DNA of 64,000 nt from MED-G105 sp038522945 (GTDB taxonomy: Bacteria > Pseudomonadota > Alphaproteobacteria > Caulobacterales > Parvularculaceae). Within the stretch, counting starts at the first letter, position 1; each line of letters starts with the position of its first letter. The stretch spans positions 372,001 to 436,000 of the forward strand of contig JBCBJV010000001.1 of NCBI GenBank assembly GCA_038522945.1, written 5' to 3'. The notes under the pieces were generated by a model. That model was not told the origin of the DNA and searched no databases. It saw nothing but the letters and a program-made list of their open reading frames with translations. Below are positions 45,706 through 55,022 of the stretch, one piece after another. A program made the translations under genes and the position numbers.

Positions 45706-45818
45706 GGCCGCTCCTATAGGGGCGCTCGCGGCCGCAGGAAACCCGCGACCACCAACATTGACGATCGATTATGGGGGTAATCGCCAGGTGTTCGATAAGT
45801 TTTTTTTGAACGAGGCGG

Positions 45819-46673
45819 TTAGGCCGTCTCTTCGTCGCCTTCGGCATCTGAGGCAGTCTTCGCGGCAAGGCGAACTGACAGAATTGAAACCTCATAAAGC
45901 GCCAGGATCGAAAGCCCCAATACCACCTGACTGAAGGGGTCCGGCGGGGTCAGAAACGCCGCAACAATGAAGATCCCGACCACCGCGATACGACGATGCT
46001 TCACCAGAAACTCCGCCGTGATTAGCCCTGCCCGCGCGAGCAATGTCAGAAAAACAGGCAACTGAAAGGCAAAACCGAAGGCCAGGATCAATGTCGTGAT
46101 CAGCGACAGGTAATCGCTGACCCGGGTCAGGAGCTCAAAGTTTGCCGGCGTGTCGGCGCCCGCCTGGGCCTCGAACCCCACCGCAAAGCGCATGACGAAT
46201 GGCATCAGCACGAAGTAAACGAGTGCTGCACCAACTGAGAAAAGTACCGGCATCGCTAGAATGAACGGCAGGACCGCCTTGCGCTCTTTCTTGTAGAGAC
46301 CTGGCGCGACAAACGCGTAGATCTGATAAGCGACAACGGGAAACGACAATGCGACCGCCGCAAAGACCGCAAGGCGCACGCGCGTGAAGAAGAACTCCAG
46401 CGGTGCAAAATAAAGAGTTGGGTCTTCGCCGGGCGTCCCGCCACTGCCCGTTGCATTGCGCACGGCCTCCACGAAGGGAATGATCAGTACATTGAACAAG
46501 GGCTCAGAGAATGCAAAGCAAATCCCGAAAGCACCGCCAAGCGCAACAAGGGAGATAATCAGCCGCTGACGCAACTCCACCAGATGGTCCATGAGGGGCG
46601 CAGCCGACGCCTCAACCTCATCAACTTCCTCGTCAACAATATCCGGACGGGCCACCTCACCCATTGGCTGCAT
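45819..46673 (-). CDS. tatC: Sec-independent translocase subunit TatC
   Basis: Six-helix twin-arginine signal receptor, about 284 residues. The N-terminal cytoplasmic MDHLVELRQRL motif is the RR-signal binding region, preceded by an acidic extension of about 25 residues. The first periplasmic loop contains FEPL-like FSEPLFNVLIIPF. The start overlaps the tatB end by about 17 bases; GTG at 46676 and ATG at 46664 are alternatives. Third gene of tatABC. Confidence 0.95.
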   Translation of the reverse strand: MQPMGEVARPDIVDEEVDEVEASAAPLMDHLVELRQRLIISLVALGGAFGICFAFSEPLFNVLIIPFVEAVRNATGSGGTPGEDPTLYFAPLEFFFTRVRLAVFAAVALSFPVVAYQIYAFVAPGLYKKERKAVLPFILAMPVLFSVGAALVYFVLMPFVMRFAVGFEAQAGADTPANFELLTRVSDYLSLITTLILAFGFAFQLPVFLTLLARAGLITAEFLVKHRRIAVVGIFIVAAFLTPPDPFSQVVLGLSILALYEVSILSVRLAAKTASDAEGDEETA

Positions 46674-47106
46674 CACTCTTTATCGACGTCGTCTCGGCCG
46701 ATACGGGATCAGGAGTATTATCTGTCTGCGGATCAGGGGCCGGTGCGTCATTCGTGCCCTCGCTCTCGGTCACGACCGGCTTGTTGATGGCGTCTTTCAC
46801 TTCCGCTGCCTCATTGCGTACTGCATCGCTAATGGGCCGGACTGCCTCGTCCACCGCGTTCTTGGCTTCAGTGAAGACATTGTCTTTTTTGAGCGCCTCG
46901 ATTTCCTTGCGCATCTCTTCCATTTCGGTTTCCCGGGCCATCTGGTCGAAGGCAGCGGCAAACTCAGCAGCAAGGCGACGCACTTGGGCCATGGCCTGGC
47001 CGGCAGAGCGCATGAGTTTCGGCAAGTCTTGCGGACCGACGACAACGAGCGCGATGACCGCGATCATGATGAGTTCGAAAAAACCAAATTGGGGAAGCAG
47101 TGGCAT
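46657..47106 (-). CDS. tatB: Sec-independent translocase subunit TatB
   Basis: A 149-residue TatB with an N-terminal helix FGFFELIMIAVIALVVVGPQDLPKLMR (Glu11 and the GP hinge typical of TatB), an amphipathic helix AGQAMAQVRRLAAEFAAAF, then a long charged tail rich in Asp/Pro/Thr. Overlaps tatC and follows tatA by 66 bases. Confidence 0.94.
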   Translation of the reverse strand: MPLLPQFGFFELIMIAVIALVVVGPQDLPKLMRSAGQAMAQVRRLAAEFAAAFDQMARETEMEEMRKEIEALKKDNVFTEAKNAVDEAVRPISDAVRNEAAEVKDAINKPVVTESEGTNDAPAPDPQTDNTPDPVSAETTSIKSDAANG

Positions 47107-47172
47107 GGCCGGTCAGTGCTCGCCTCTTGGTGCGTGTGATCCAACGCTCTGCCAAATCCCGGCAGAGGGCTT

Positions 47173-47430
47173 CTAGGAGGCGTCTCGCGCCTTTTCAGCG
47201 ACTGCTTCCGCCTCAGATGTTGCTTCTGGTGCCGGCGTAATATCCCGCGCGGCGTCTACACGATCTTCAATGTTTTTGCCGTCCGTCTTATCTTCCTCCT
47301 GAAGACCTTTGCGGAAGGCTTTGATCCCCTTAGCAAAATCGCCCATGATCGACGAAATTTTGCCGCCACCGCCAAAAAGTAAGAGCGCCAGGATCAGGAT
47401 TATCACAATCTGCCAGGGACCAAGGGCCAC
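47173..47430 (-). CDS. tatA: Sec-independent translocase subunit TatA
   Basis: An 85-residue TatA pore-type subunit: short N-terminus, hydrophobic helix IVIILILALLLFGGGGKI, then amphipathic GDFAKGIKAFRKGLQEEDK and an acidic/Ala-rich tail. It begins with GTG at 47430 with AGAGG upstream. First gene of the tat operon; a 156-base gap separates it from scpB. Confidence 0.95.
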   Translation of the reverse strand: MALGPWQIVIILILALLLFGGGGKISSIMGDFAKGIKAFRKGLQEEDKTDGKNIEDRVDAARDITPAPEATSEAEAVAEKARDAS

Positions 47431-47486
47431 GCGTCACCTCTTTCAACACTGCCGCTCTGAGAACCTTATGGTATATGAGGGCGGCT

Positions 47487-47506
47487 GGAACGATTTAAAC
47501 CGTTCC
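47487..47506. repeat. Short inverted repeat upstream of tatA
   Basis: GGAACG ... CGTTCC arms 8 bases apart with an AT-rich centre, in the scpB-tatA gap. It could be an operator for tatABC or a weak hairpin. No T tract follows on either strand. Confidence 0.3.
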
Positions 47507-47586
47507 ATACCTTTAAACGGTTAAACGGGCGGTTACCAATTTCATTCACCGAATGCAAAGGTTGCCGCCTGGGCAACGAAACAGCT

Positions 47587-48750
47587 TTACTCGCCCACTT
47601 CTTCGTCACCATCGGCGTCATTGGGTTCGCCAACAGCTTCTGCTGTGACTTCAGCCTCACCATGGAAATCCTGAACAAATTCAGGGTCCTCCTCGCTGCC
47701 GTCGTCGTCGGTCTCGGTTTCATCGTCTCCAGCATCCTGGGGCGTGGGGATCGAAAAGCCCGGTGGCAGACGGGCGTCCAGAAGGCCGGCGGCTTTTAGG
47801 TCCGCCATCCCCGGCAAGTCCCCGACGGACTCCAGATTGAAGTGCTCCAAAAACGCGTCACTGGTCCCGTAGAGCACCGGACGGCCGGGCGCATCGCGCC
47901 GACGGCCACGCAGGCGCACCCACCCGACCTCTAGCAGCTGGTCCAACGAGCCTTTTGAAACCGCGACCCCGCGCACATCTTCGATATCCGCACGGGTGCA
48001 CGGCTGGTGATAGGCGATGATCGCAAGGGTTTCCAACGCGGCTCGGGAAAGCCGACGGGTTTCAGATTTGTGTTCCCGCAGGACGTGAGCAACATCCGGG
48101 TGCGTAATGAAACTGTACTTCCCACCGGTATTTGTGAGGACAATCCCGCGGTTTTCATATTGCTGGGTCAATGCTTCCAGAAGCGCCGGGATATCAGCAC
48201 CTTCAGGGAGCCGGCGCGCGATAGCTGCTTTGTCGAGCGGTGCGGGAGAGGCAAACAAGAGCGCTTCGACCATTCTGGCTTGCTCAACCATCTGCGCCGC
48301 CGCCCAGATCGGATCCATGGCCGGGTCCAGATTTTCGCCGGTAGCCTCGCCTTCTTCCGCAGACAGATCGTCATCATCTAGGAATTGGGGTTCTGGCGGC
48401 CCTGGCTCATCGTCTTCTTCATCAAGAATGGACTCTTCGAGATCTGGCGCGCCTTGATCTAGCTTTACGTTCGGCGCCGGGCCAGCGTCCGCCCCGCCCT
48501 TGATGTCCCCTTCAATATCCTCTTCGATATCCCGGGTGGCACTTTTGCTGTCCGTACCAGCGCGAAGCAGCGTGACATTGTCAGCCTCTCCTTCGCCTTC
48601 GACAATATCTCTATTCAAAGCATCCTCGATTTCGGCAACAAAAGGGTTTTTTCCGCTGACGGACAAACGTTCCTCCAAGACTTCCCTGGCCTCCCGTGGA
48701 TTTAAACGCTCCAGGTCTTCTGCCCGGTCGTCCACTTTCGTTTCGTTCAT
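47587..48750 (-). CDS. scpB: Segregation and condensation protein ScpB with long acidic extensions
   Basis: Kleisin-interacting winged-helix protein of the SMC-ScpAB condensin, 387 residues against about 200 in most bacteria. The conserved part runs from VEALLFASPAPLDKAAIARRLP (near residue 158) to DLPGMADLKAAGLLDARLP. About 150 residues of Asp/Glu-rich sequence precede it, and about 50 acidic residues follow. The ATG at 48750 lies 2 bases after the scpA stop, which favours the long start. An internal start near residue 150 is possible. Confidence 0.9.
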   Translation of the reverse strand: MNETKVDDRAEDLERLNPREAREVLEERLSVSGKNPFVAEIEDALNRDIVEGEGEADNVTLLRAGTDSKSATRDIEEDIEGDIKGGADAGPAPNVKLDQGAPDLEESILDEEDDEPGPPEPQFLDDDDLSAEEGEATGENLDPAMDPIWAAAQMVEQARMVEALLFASPAPLDKAAIARRLPEGADIPALLEALTQQYENRGIVLTNTGGKYSFITHPDVAHVLREHKSETRRLSRAALETLAIIAYHQPCTRADIEDVRGVAVSKGSLDQLLEVGWVRLRGRRRDAPGRPVLYGTSDAFLEHFNLESVGDLPGMADLKAAGLLDARLPPGFSIPTPQDAGDDETETDDDGSEEDPEFVQDFHGEAEVTAEAVGEPNDADGDEEVGE

Positions 48751-48752
48751 CT

Positions 48753-49784
48753 TTACTCCCCACTCAATTCCTGGTCCGGTGGCACCGGTGCGCGCGGCTC
48801 TTCGTCATCGCGCGACACTGGACTCACCTCATCTTGCTGATCCGCCCGATCCTGATGGCCAGTTTGTCCATTTTGCGGCCCGTCTTCCATCACCTTCGGT
48901 TTAATATAAAGGGGCTCATAATGCCCTAGCTGGCGAAGATCAATTTTTCCGTTCTTGGCAAACTCAAGGGCAGCATTGAACGCACTCGCGATCCGTGAGG
49001 CTTCTGGAACGTCCGTGCCCTGATCAACCAGGACGAGACTTTTCAGATCCACCCAATCCGGGATCGCTCCTAGCATGCGCGCCAGACGCGTTCGGGCCTC
49101 CTCGATGGTCATCACTTTGGGAGGGTCGACCTTGTAGGTGCGCTCAATCGAGGACACCCGTTGCTTGGCGTAGGCTTGAAGCAAGTCGAACAAATCCGCC
49201 TGCCATTCCGGGGTCCGAACGACTTTAACCCCTTCCGGTGCCCCGCGGGTGAAAAAATCCACCCCCTTTTGCGGCAAGTTAAATAGGGCCTCAGACGATT
49301 TCCGCATGGCCTCCAGGCGTTGCAACTGAAAGGCCAGCCGGGCGGCCATTTCGTCCGCGGTCGGCTCATCACCGGCCTCTTCCAACACCGGCAGCAGAAG
49401 CTTCGACTTCAGGAACGCAAGCCAAGCCGCCATAACAAGATAGTCGGCGGCAAGCTCCAGGCGCTCCGATTTCGCGGCTTCCACAAAAGCAAGATATTGC
49501 TCCACAAGGGCCAGCATGGAGATCCGGCGCAGGTCTACTTTCTGGGCGCGCGCTAGTTCAAGCAGGACATCCAGCGGACCTTCGAAGCCATCGAGATTGA
49601 CCACAAGCGCAGCGACATCCGCATCGACCGCCGACGGATCGGTGCGAACCGGTGCATCGAATGGCATGTCCTCGTCAGACAGCGATTCTGGTGCACCCAT
49701 TTCTTGTGCGCCCAATTCTTGTGCGCCCAATTCAGGGGTATTATCGCCCTGCCCCCCTGCCGGATCGCCCATTGTGGCATCCAT
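48753..49784 (-). CDS. scpA: Segregation and condensation protein ScpA
   Basis: Kleisin of bacterial condensin, about 343 residues. The core runs from VVNLDGFEGPLDVLLELARAQKVDL (near residue 60) through LVMAAWLAFLKSKLLLP to the C-terminal winged helix VVMTIEEARTR-like region and LVAFNAALEFAKNGKIDL. An acidic N-terminal region holds a repeated ELGAQ pentapeptide, and the C-terminal tail is Asp/Gln/Pro-rich. ATG at 49784 is chosen for AGAGGAG upstream; the open frame continues to 49856. Operon with scpB. Confidence 0.93.
   Translation of the reverse strand: MDATMGDPAGGQGDNTPELGAQELGAQEMGAPESLSDEDMPFDAPVRTDPSAVDADVAALVVNLDGFEGPLDVLLELARAQKVDLRRISMLALVEQYLAFVEAAKSERLELAADYLVMAAWLAFLKSKLLLPVLEEAGDEPTADEMAARLAFQLQRLEAMRKSSEALFNLPQKGVDFFTRGAPEGVKVVRTPEWQADLFDLLQAYAKQRVSSIERTYKVDPPKVMTIEEARTRLARMLGAIPDWVDLKSLVLVDQGTDVPEASRIASAFNAALEFAKNGKIDLRQLGHYEPLYIKPKVMEDGPQNGQTGHQDRADQQDEVSPVSRDDEEPRAPVPPDQELSGE
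49697..49735 (-). repeat. 15-base tandem repeat inside the scpA N-terminal region
   Basis: Two and a half copies of a 15-base unit (GTGCGCCCAATTCTT on the plus strand) encode the ELGAQ ELGAQ EMGAP series of the acidic ScpA leader. Length variation between strains would be expected. Confidence 0.7.
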
Positions 49785-49816
49785 GGCCGAAAACTCCTCT
49801 ACGCCATTGCCAGTCG

Positions 49817-49872
49817 CAGCTGATGCGCGGCCAGCGGGTACGCCGTTTTTGGCCACAGCTGATGCGCGGCCA
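49817..49872. repeat. Direct repeat upstream of scpA
   Basis: Two copies of CAGCTGATGCGCGGCCA (49817-49833 and 49856-49872), 22 bases apart, immediately 5' of the scpA start. A slippage duplication is the simplest explanation. Confidence 0.7.
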
Positions 49873-49998
49873 CCCTGGCTAATCTCACTTGTCTCTACCT
49901 TTGCGACGATTCTAACCGATCGCCAGCGCTTGACGGCTCAACGGTTTGATTCATCAAACGGGCTTTTTCCCGAGTTCACGCGATGGATCCCGGCAAGG

Positions 49999-51051
49999 TC
50001 AAGAGATCAGTACCGGCTTCAGCATGGTCTGAAGCTCTTGGTAGAGAGCGTCAGTATCTTCTGGCATTTCCACCGCCGGGTCAGTGAGATCAGAGAGGGC
50101 CGCAATAACCTCATCGCTTCGGGCTTTCGAAGTCCCCTCAAGAGCACCGATGCGCTCTGCGGCCTCAACCTTTTCAGCCATCGTGAAATTGCAACACAGG
50201 GCAACATCACATCCCGCCTTCAGTGACGCTTCCGCCCGTGCCCCAAGGGTCTGAAGACCCGTTTCCGCCAGGGCGCCCATGCGCAGATCATCGCTGAACA
50301 AGAGCCCCTCAAAACCGATCCTGGCTCGGATGGTCTCATTGATCACTGTCTTTGATACGGTTGCAGGCATATCGGGATCGAGCGCCTTGTAGATAATGTG
50401 TGCGGTCATGCCCATAAGCGCTGATTTTAGCGCGATGAATGGCGGAAAGTCTGTTGCCTCCAGATCTTCCAGACGATCGTCAACGCGCGGTAAGGCCTCG
50501 TGACTGTCGCAAAGAGACCGACCATGGCCTGGCAGGTGTTTGACCACCGGAAGAGCGCCACCAGCAATCGTGCCGTCATGGACGGCTCGGCCCAGCTCGC
50601 CCACAATATCAGGATGGCCAGCCAGGGCCCTGTCGCCAATCACAGTCGGATCGGTATCGATCTGAGGAATATCCAGCATCGGCACGCAATTCACATTGAT
50701 GCCTGCCATGCGCACCATCCGCCCCAGGAGTTGCGCATTGAGGTGAGCCGCGCGCATTGCCCGTTTTGGATCGAGCCGCCAGAGCTCCCCGAACCGCGCA
50801 GCGGGCGGGTGACTTGGAAATGCCGGGGGTTTCATGCGCGCAACGCGCCCGCCTTCCTGGTCGATCAGAAACAGAAGGTCGTCCCGGCCTAACGCCTCTT
50901 TCAGCGCATCGGTATGGGCGCGGGCAGCGTCCGGCGTCTCGCAATGATCCGCAAAGAGAATAAATCCGAGGGGATCGGCTTCTTTAAAGAAGGCAATCTC
51001 ATCGGCCGTGGGGAGCGGGCCTTCGCAGTCATAGATGGCAGCGCTCGGCAT
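49999..51051 (-). CDS. nagZ: Beta-N-acetylhexosaminidase (GH3)
   Basis: A 350-residue cytoplasmic NagZ that removes GlcNAc from recycled anhydromuropeptides. The family signature VVKHLPGHGRSLCDSHEALP (catalytic His loop) lies near residue 165, LIDQEGGRVARM near residue 63, and the nucleophile Asp in GLLFSDDLRMGAL near residue 245. No signal peptide. It sits upstream of scpA and downstream of the SPOR gene, the usual alphaproteobacterial order. Confidence 0.94.
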   Translation of the reverse strand: MPSAAIYDCEGPLPTADEIAFFKEADPLGFILFADHCETPDAARAHTDALKEALGRDDLLFLIDQEGGRVARMKPPAFPSHPPAARFGELWRLDPKRAMRAAHLNAQLLGRMVRMAGINVNCVPMLDIPQIDTDPTVIGDRALAGHPDIVGELGRAVHDGTIAGGALPVVKHLPGHGRSLCDSHEALPRVDDRLEDLEATDFPPFIALKSALMGMTAHIIYKALDPDMPATVSKTVINETIRARIGFEGLLFSDDLRMGALAETGLQTLGARAEASLKAGCDVALCCNFTMAEKVEAAERIGALEGTSKARSDEVIAALSDLTDPAVEMPEDTDALYQELQTMLKPVLIS

Positions 51052-51106
51052 GGAGGAAATCCACTCGCGAAATTATGGGCACAACGGACGAATAAAAGAA
51101 TGCGCC

Positions 51107-51988
51107 CTACTTTGCTTTAACGAGGCAGTCCTGACCGCGTTCTTTCAGTCCTTCACAAAAGGTGATGGCACTGTCGCGGGAGGCAAATGGCCCCAAGCGG
51201 ATGCGGTAGTAAATGCCGCGATCGCCAAGGTCCGCCCGTTCATAGTCTGTCGTTTTCCCGGCAGCAAAATCACCTAGCTTCGATTGAAGCCTGGACCAGG
51301 TGGCGTTGGCCTCGTCTTCAGAGCGCACAGCCCCGACCTGTACCAGGTGCGTGCCGGAAAGCGCACTTACGGCTGCCGATGCGCGTGCCTCGGTCGACGC
51401 CGCTTCGGATAAAGTTGCACTCGTAGGGGTTGGTTCCACGACGGGCCGGGCATTAGTTGGCTCCGAGGTCGTCGGCTTTAGGCTCGGCGCAGCCTCAGGT
51501 GCTTGATTATCTTCGGCCGGCGCATCGCCCTGTTGGAGCGCCTCATCGGCCCGGGCAAGTTCCGCGATCCGGTCGGCAACCGCATCGTCCGTCACGCCAG
51601 CATCTGCTTCGGCCACTATGGATGAAATTGGATCGTCCAGGTTGCGAGCCACGGGCTCTTCCGGGCCTTCGGCGATCACTTCGACTGGCTCATCGGGGGC
51701 ACCATCAAACTGGTCGAAGACGGCGCGGTCGCGATTGTCGTCGGTATCGTCCACAGCCGGGTTGCGAATTTTGATCGGCTCCGGGTCAGCGGTCACGTAG
51801 CGCTGACCATCAGTAAAGGGCCGCGATCTCACGCCATACTGGTAGGACATCCAAGCGACCGCAAAAATTGCACCTAGGACAACCATGCCCATGAACAACA
51901 CCATAAGGCCCGACAACGTGTTATCGGCATCTTCCCCATCGATGTCGTCGAACTCGTCATATTCATCGTCAATGGTCACGGTGCTCAT
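51107..51988 (-). CDS. SPOR domain membrane protein
   Basis: A 293-residue bitopic protein: acidic cytoplasmic start (DDEYDEFDDIDGEDAD), one membrane helix (LMVLFMGMVVLGAIFAVAWMSY), a long Asp/Glu/Pro/Ala-rich periplasmic linker, and a C-terminal SPOR domain (HLVQVGAVRSEDEANATWSRL ... YRIRLGPFASRDSAITFCEGL). SPOR domains bind glycan lacking stem peptides at the septum. Position between dgt and nagZ is conserved in alphaproteobacteria, where argS normally precedes it; argS is not here. Confidence 0.9.
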   Translation of the reverse strand: MSTVTIDDEYDEFDDIDGEDADNTLSGLMVLFMGMVVLGAIFAVAWMSYQYGVRSRPFTDGQRYVTADPEPIKIRNPAVDDTDDNRDRAVFDQFDGAPDEPVEVIAEGPEEPVARNLDDPISSIVAEADAGVTDDAVADRIAELARADEALQQGDAPAEDNQAPEAAPSLKPTTSEPTNARPVVEPTPTSATLSEAASTEARASAAVSALSGTHLVQVGAVRSEDEANATWSRLQSKLGDFAAGKTTDYERADLGDRGIYYRIRLGPFASRDSAITFCEGLKERGQDCLVKAK

Positions 51989-52264
51989 ATCCTCACCAAA
52001 GGCAGGGTGGTTCGCGATGCCTGCGTCCTATGTCGATTCGTCAACAGAAACGGGCCCTTCAACATTTGATCGCGTCGGTCTGCAGAAACAACACCTTTCT
52101 GGCGAATCGACGCTGGTTGGTACTCTACCACTTTGGACCTATCGTTGCGAACGGATGACGCAATAGTTTTCCAGAGAGATTGCGGCAATTTCATGAGGAA
52201 TAAGATAGGTCTAGCGGGCCTGACGCCCCAATGAGCGAACAGGAAACGGCACGCTTTGCAGCAA

Positions 52265-53506
52265 TCAAAGGCTCGTTCCGATGCCGAAAAAACTATCATA
52301 TTCGCGGATCGCGTAGCGGTCCGTCATGCCGGCAATATAGTCGCACACGAGCCGTGCACGCTTGGCCTCACTGACCCCTTCCTGACGATCGCGCCATTCC
52401 GGCGGTAGCGTTTCCGGCTCATTGAAGAAAAGCTCAAACAGCGACTTGACCATCCGCTTGGCCTGACTGCGGGCGCGATTGACCTTATAATGACGATACA
52501 TGTTCTCATGCAAAAACGCGCGCAAACCGGTCAGCTCTTCTTTGAGCCCCGGTGAAAAGTCGACAATCTGCCGCCCCGCATGGCGAACCCCATCGCTGTC
52601 GAAAGGCTTCAAGTCCATCAATCGGCTTTGGGTCTCCGCGATAACGTCGTCGACCATAACCCCGATCAGGTTAGAGACCGCCTCGGCAATCAGGACCGTC
52701 TCGGGTGCATCGGGAAACTGCCGAGTGACCGCCGCAATCGCCTCGCCCACCAGCGGTAAGTCGCTTGCGTCATCAAAGGAAAAGAGCCCCGCGCGTAGGC
52801 CGTCGTCAACGTCATGGTTATTATACGCGATATCATCGGAGATCGCGGCCACTTGGGCTTCGAGGGAGGCATAGGTGCCCAGCCACAGATCGTGCCCTTG
52901 GGCATACTCGCGGATCGCGGCTGGCAGATCGTCGCCCTGCCCCTCGCCGATGGTCGCGCCGATGGCCGCGCCGATGGCCGCGGCCACCCTGTTCCCGGAA
53001 AGCAGCGGACCATTATGCTTGACCACCCCTTCCAGGGTTTCCCAGGTCAAATTGAGCCCATCGAAATTGGCGTGGCGCCGCTCCAGCTTGGTCAGCAGGC
53101 GGAGGGTCTGGGCATTGTGGTCAAAGCCGTCATATCCCGCCATGCACGCTTTCAGAACATCTTCGCCCGTGTGGCCGAAAGGCGGATGGCCAAGATCATG
53201 GGCGAGCGCCACGCACTCCGCGAGGTCTTCATCCAGCTTCAGGGTCCGAGCCAGGGAGCGCGAGATCTGGGCGACCTCCAAAGAATGGGTCAGGCGCGTT
53301 CGGTAGAGATCCCCCTCGTGATAGATGAAGACCTGGGTTTTGTGCTTCAAACGCCGAAACGCCACCGAATGGATGACCCGGTCCCGGTCACGCTGGAATG
53401 GCGTACGGGTGCGGCTCTCTGGCTCCCGGTGAAGCCGGCCCCGGGTTTTTTCCGCATGGGCGGCATAGGGCGCAAGGGGCGCCGGGAATGGAATTACGTC
53501 TTTCAT
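52265..53506 (-). CDS. dgt: Deoxyguanosinetriphosphate triphosphohydrolase-like protein
   Basis: A 413-residue HD-domain dNTPase. The His/Asp ligands are visible: FRRLKHKTQVFIYHEGDLYRTRLTHSLEVAQ near residue 49, and CVALAHDLGHPPFGHTGED near residue 104. An inserted Ala/Gly/Ile stretch (AAAIGAAIGATIGEGQGDD, near residue 180) comes from a short DNA repeat and is unusual. The other conserved region NLIGVMVDDVIAET is intact. Confidence 0.92.
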   Translation of the reverse strand: MKDVIPFPAPLAPYAAHAEKTRGRLHREPESRTRTPFQRDRDRVIHSVAFRRLKHKTQVFIYHEGDLYRTRLTHSLEVAQISRSLARTLKLDEDLAECVALAHDLGHPPFGHTGEDVLKACMAGYDGFDHNAQTLRLLTKLERRHANFDGLNLTWETLEGVVKHNGPLLSGNRVAAAIGAAIGATIGEGQGDDLPAAIREYAQGHDLWLGTYASLEAQVAAISDDIAYNNHDVDDGLRAGLFSFDDASDLPLVGEAIAAVTRQFPDAPETVLIAEAVSNLIGVMVDDVIAETQSRLMDLKPFDSDGVRHAGRQIVDFSPGLKEELTGLRAFLHENMYRHYKVNRARSQAKRMVKSLFELFFNEPETLPPEWRDRQEGVSEAKRARLVCDYIAGMTDRYAIREYDSFFGIGTSL

Positions 53507-53693
53507 TAGCGCTCAGCCTACCAACGCTCCGGGGTCTGGCTCTCAAAGCTAAACTAATGCCATCACCCGCCGTCACTTAGTCATTTAAGCGTTTGGAGGC
53601 ATTTACAAGGCGTGGCTCATCCGGTCGCCCCGAAAGGACAGCTCCCCTAAAGCGTAGGCGCCGCCGACAATTCCAGGAAATATCCGAGCGCCG

Positions 53694-54974
53694 TCAGGAT
53701 TGAGTGGCTTGACTGACTGTCTCTGAGCGCATTTGCAAACGCCCCGCCAGCGTCACAATGGCGAAAGCTGCCAGAATTGCTACGAAGGGAATACTTGGAA
53801 AATGGTATCTATCGTTTCCAACGATCAAGCCATGGACTGCTGCATAGTAAGCGAACATGACAAGCGCAGGCTCTGCAACAGTCTGCAACATGGCTGGGAC
53901 GGTTTGCCGTTTGGATGTGCGCAAAAGCACCAGAACAACAGCGGTCATGGCGAGTGCGAAAAACAATAGCCAATACCCCGTGGCGGCCAGCTTGAGCGGC
54001 AGCAATACCCACTCTCCCAGTCGCTCTTTCAGACCTTTCTCATTCCAGACAACTGCGATCGTCTCGTAGTAATGGGTTTGATAGAGCCGCTGAAAAAAAA
54101 GGGACGCTGTCTTAACCGGGTTTTCCACAATGTGACGCTTTGCAAGTTCCCCCAATACTTCCGCCCGCTCAATTTCAGTCATTTCTTTGGTGTATTCGGG
54201 CAATTTCATGTAGCCACCAATCGTTTCTGGATTGTTGCCCATCCAAAGATTTGGGCCACCATTGGTGGAAACCAATACAAATGCATCGTGCACGGCGTAA
54301 TTTCTCGCTACCCAGGGAGCAAGACAGGCGGTACTGGTCGCTAGGGCGATCATGCCAAAGACGATCGGGCGAAGTGAAGTCTGCCGCCACCGAATATAAG
54401 CCAATGCGACGAGTACAACGGGAACGAGGAGAGCAACCGGACGGACATATATCGCCGCCGCCAGAGCAATCCCGGCCACAACCGCCATCAATGGCCAGTT
54501 TTTTTGGTCATAAACCCAAGCGAGAAGCACCGTGTTGACAAACAACGCAAAGAAGACTTCGCTGGCCATAATGCTCGAATACATAATTAAGCTCGGCCAA
54601 AGCGCCAGAATTGCTGCCGCAACGAGACCAGCATGCTCACCATACCAACGTTTTGCTAATTTGCCTGTCGTAATGATCAAGAGCACGCCTGCGACAACGT
54701 TGATGATCTTTACCGAAATCATGTTAATGCCAAGAAGACTGTATCCAGCGGCATATATTGCGGAGGTTCCGACCGGCCAATAACTGAATGGCTTTTCGGG
54801 TGTGATGCCGTAGACACCATGTGTCACAATATTCGATGAGGTAACCCAGTAGATGTAGGAGTCTGAGACAGGCTCAATCGGCACGATCAGTGCCCAGACA
54901 AGTCGCAAGACCGCTCCTACGCCCGCAATCGCCAAAAGCTTGCGTTCAAATGACCACTCCATGATTGACGACAT
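53694..54974 (-). CDS. Membrane glycosyltransferase (GT39/GT83/ArnT-like)
   Basis: A 426-residue polytopic protein, about eleven helices, in the GT-C superfamily of dolichyl/undecaprenyl-phosphate-sugar transferases. The first periplasmic loop contains Asp-Ser-Tyr (EPVSDSYIYWVTSSNI), the acidic catalytic position for this fold. RNYAVHDAFVLVSTNGGPNLWMGNNP is a conserved extracytoplasmic loop. Visibly AT-richer than neighbouring genes. It lies 48 bases downstream of the UbiA-type gene on the same strand, so the two probably act together in glycan assembly on a lipid carrier. Confidence 0.82.
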   Translation of the reverse strand: MSSIMEWSFERKLLAIAGVGAVLRLVWALIVPIEPVSDSYIYWVTSSNIVTHGVYGITPEKPFSYWPVGTSAIYAAGYSLLGINMISVKIINVVAGVLLIITTGKLAKRWYGEHAGLVAAAILALWPSLIMYSSIMASEVFFALFVNTVLLAWVYDQKNWPLMAVVAGIALAAAIYVRPVALLVPVVLVALAYIRWRQTSLRPIVFGMIALATSTACLAPWVARNYAVHDAFVLVSTNGGPNLWMGNNPETIGGYMKLPEYTKEMTEIERAEVLGELAKRHIVENPVKTASLFFQRLYQTHYYETIAVVWNEKGLKERLGEWVLLPLKLAATGYWLLFFALAMTAVVLVLLRTSKRQTVPAMLQTVAEPALVMFAYYAAVHGLIVGNDRYHFPSIPFVAILAAFAIVTLAGRLQMRSETVSQATQS

Positions 54975-55022
54975 GTCGCTACCTTGTCTTTTGAATGACG
55001 GACATAAATTCGGGCTACTTCT

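Noticed and set aside
47500..47531. TTAA pairs upstream of tatA as a CtrA box
   Set aside because: The spacing between the TTAA elements is 4 bases rather than 7.
52915..53000. Repeat-rich stretch inside dgt
   Set aside because: It is an in-frame Ala/Gly/Ile insertion encoded by a short GC-rich repeat. The frame and HD motifs are intact, so it is not a mobile element or pseudogene.
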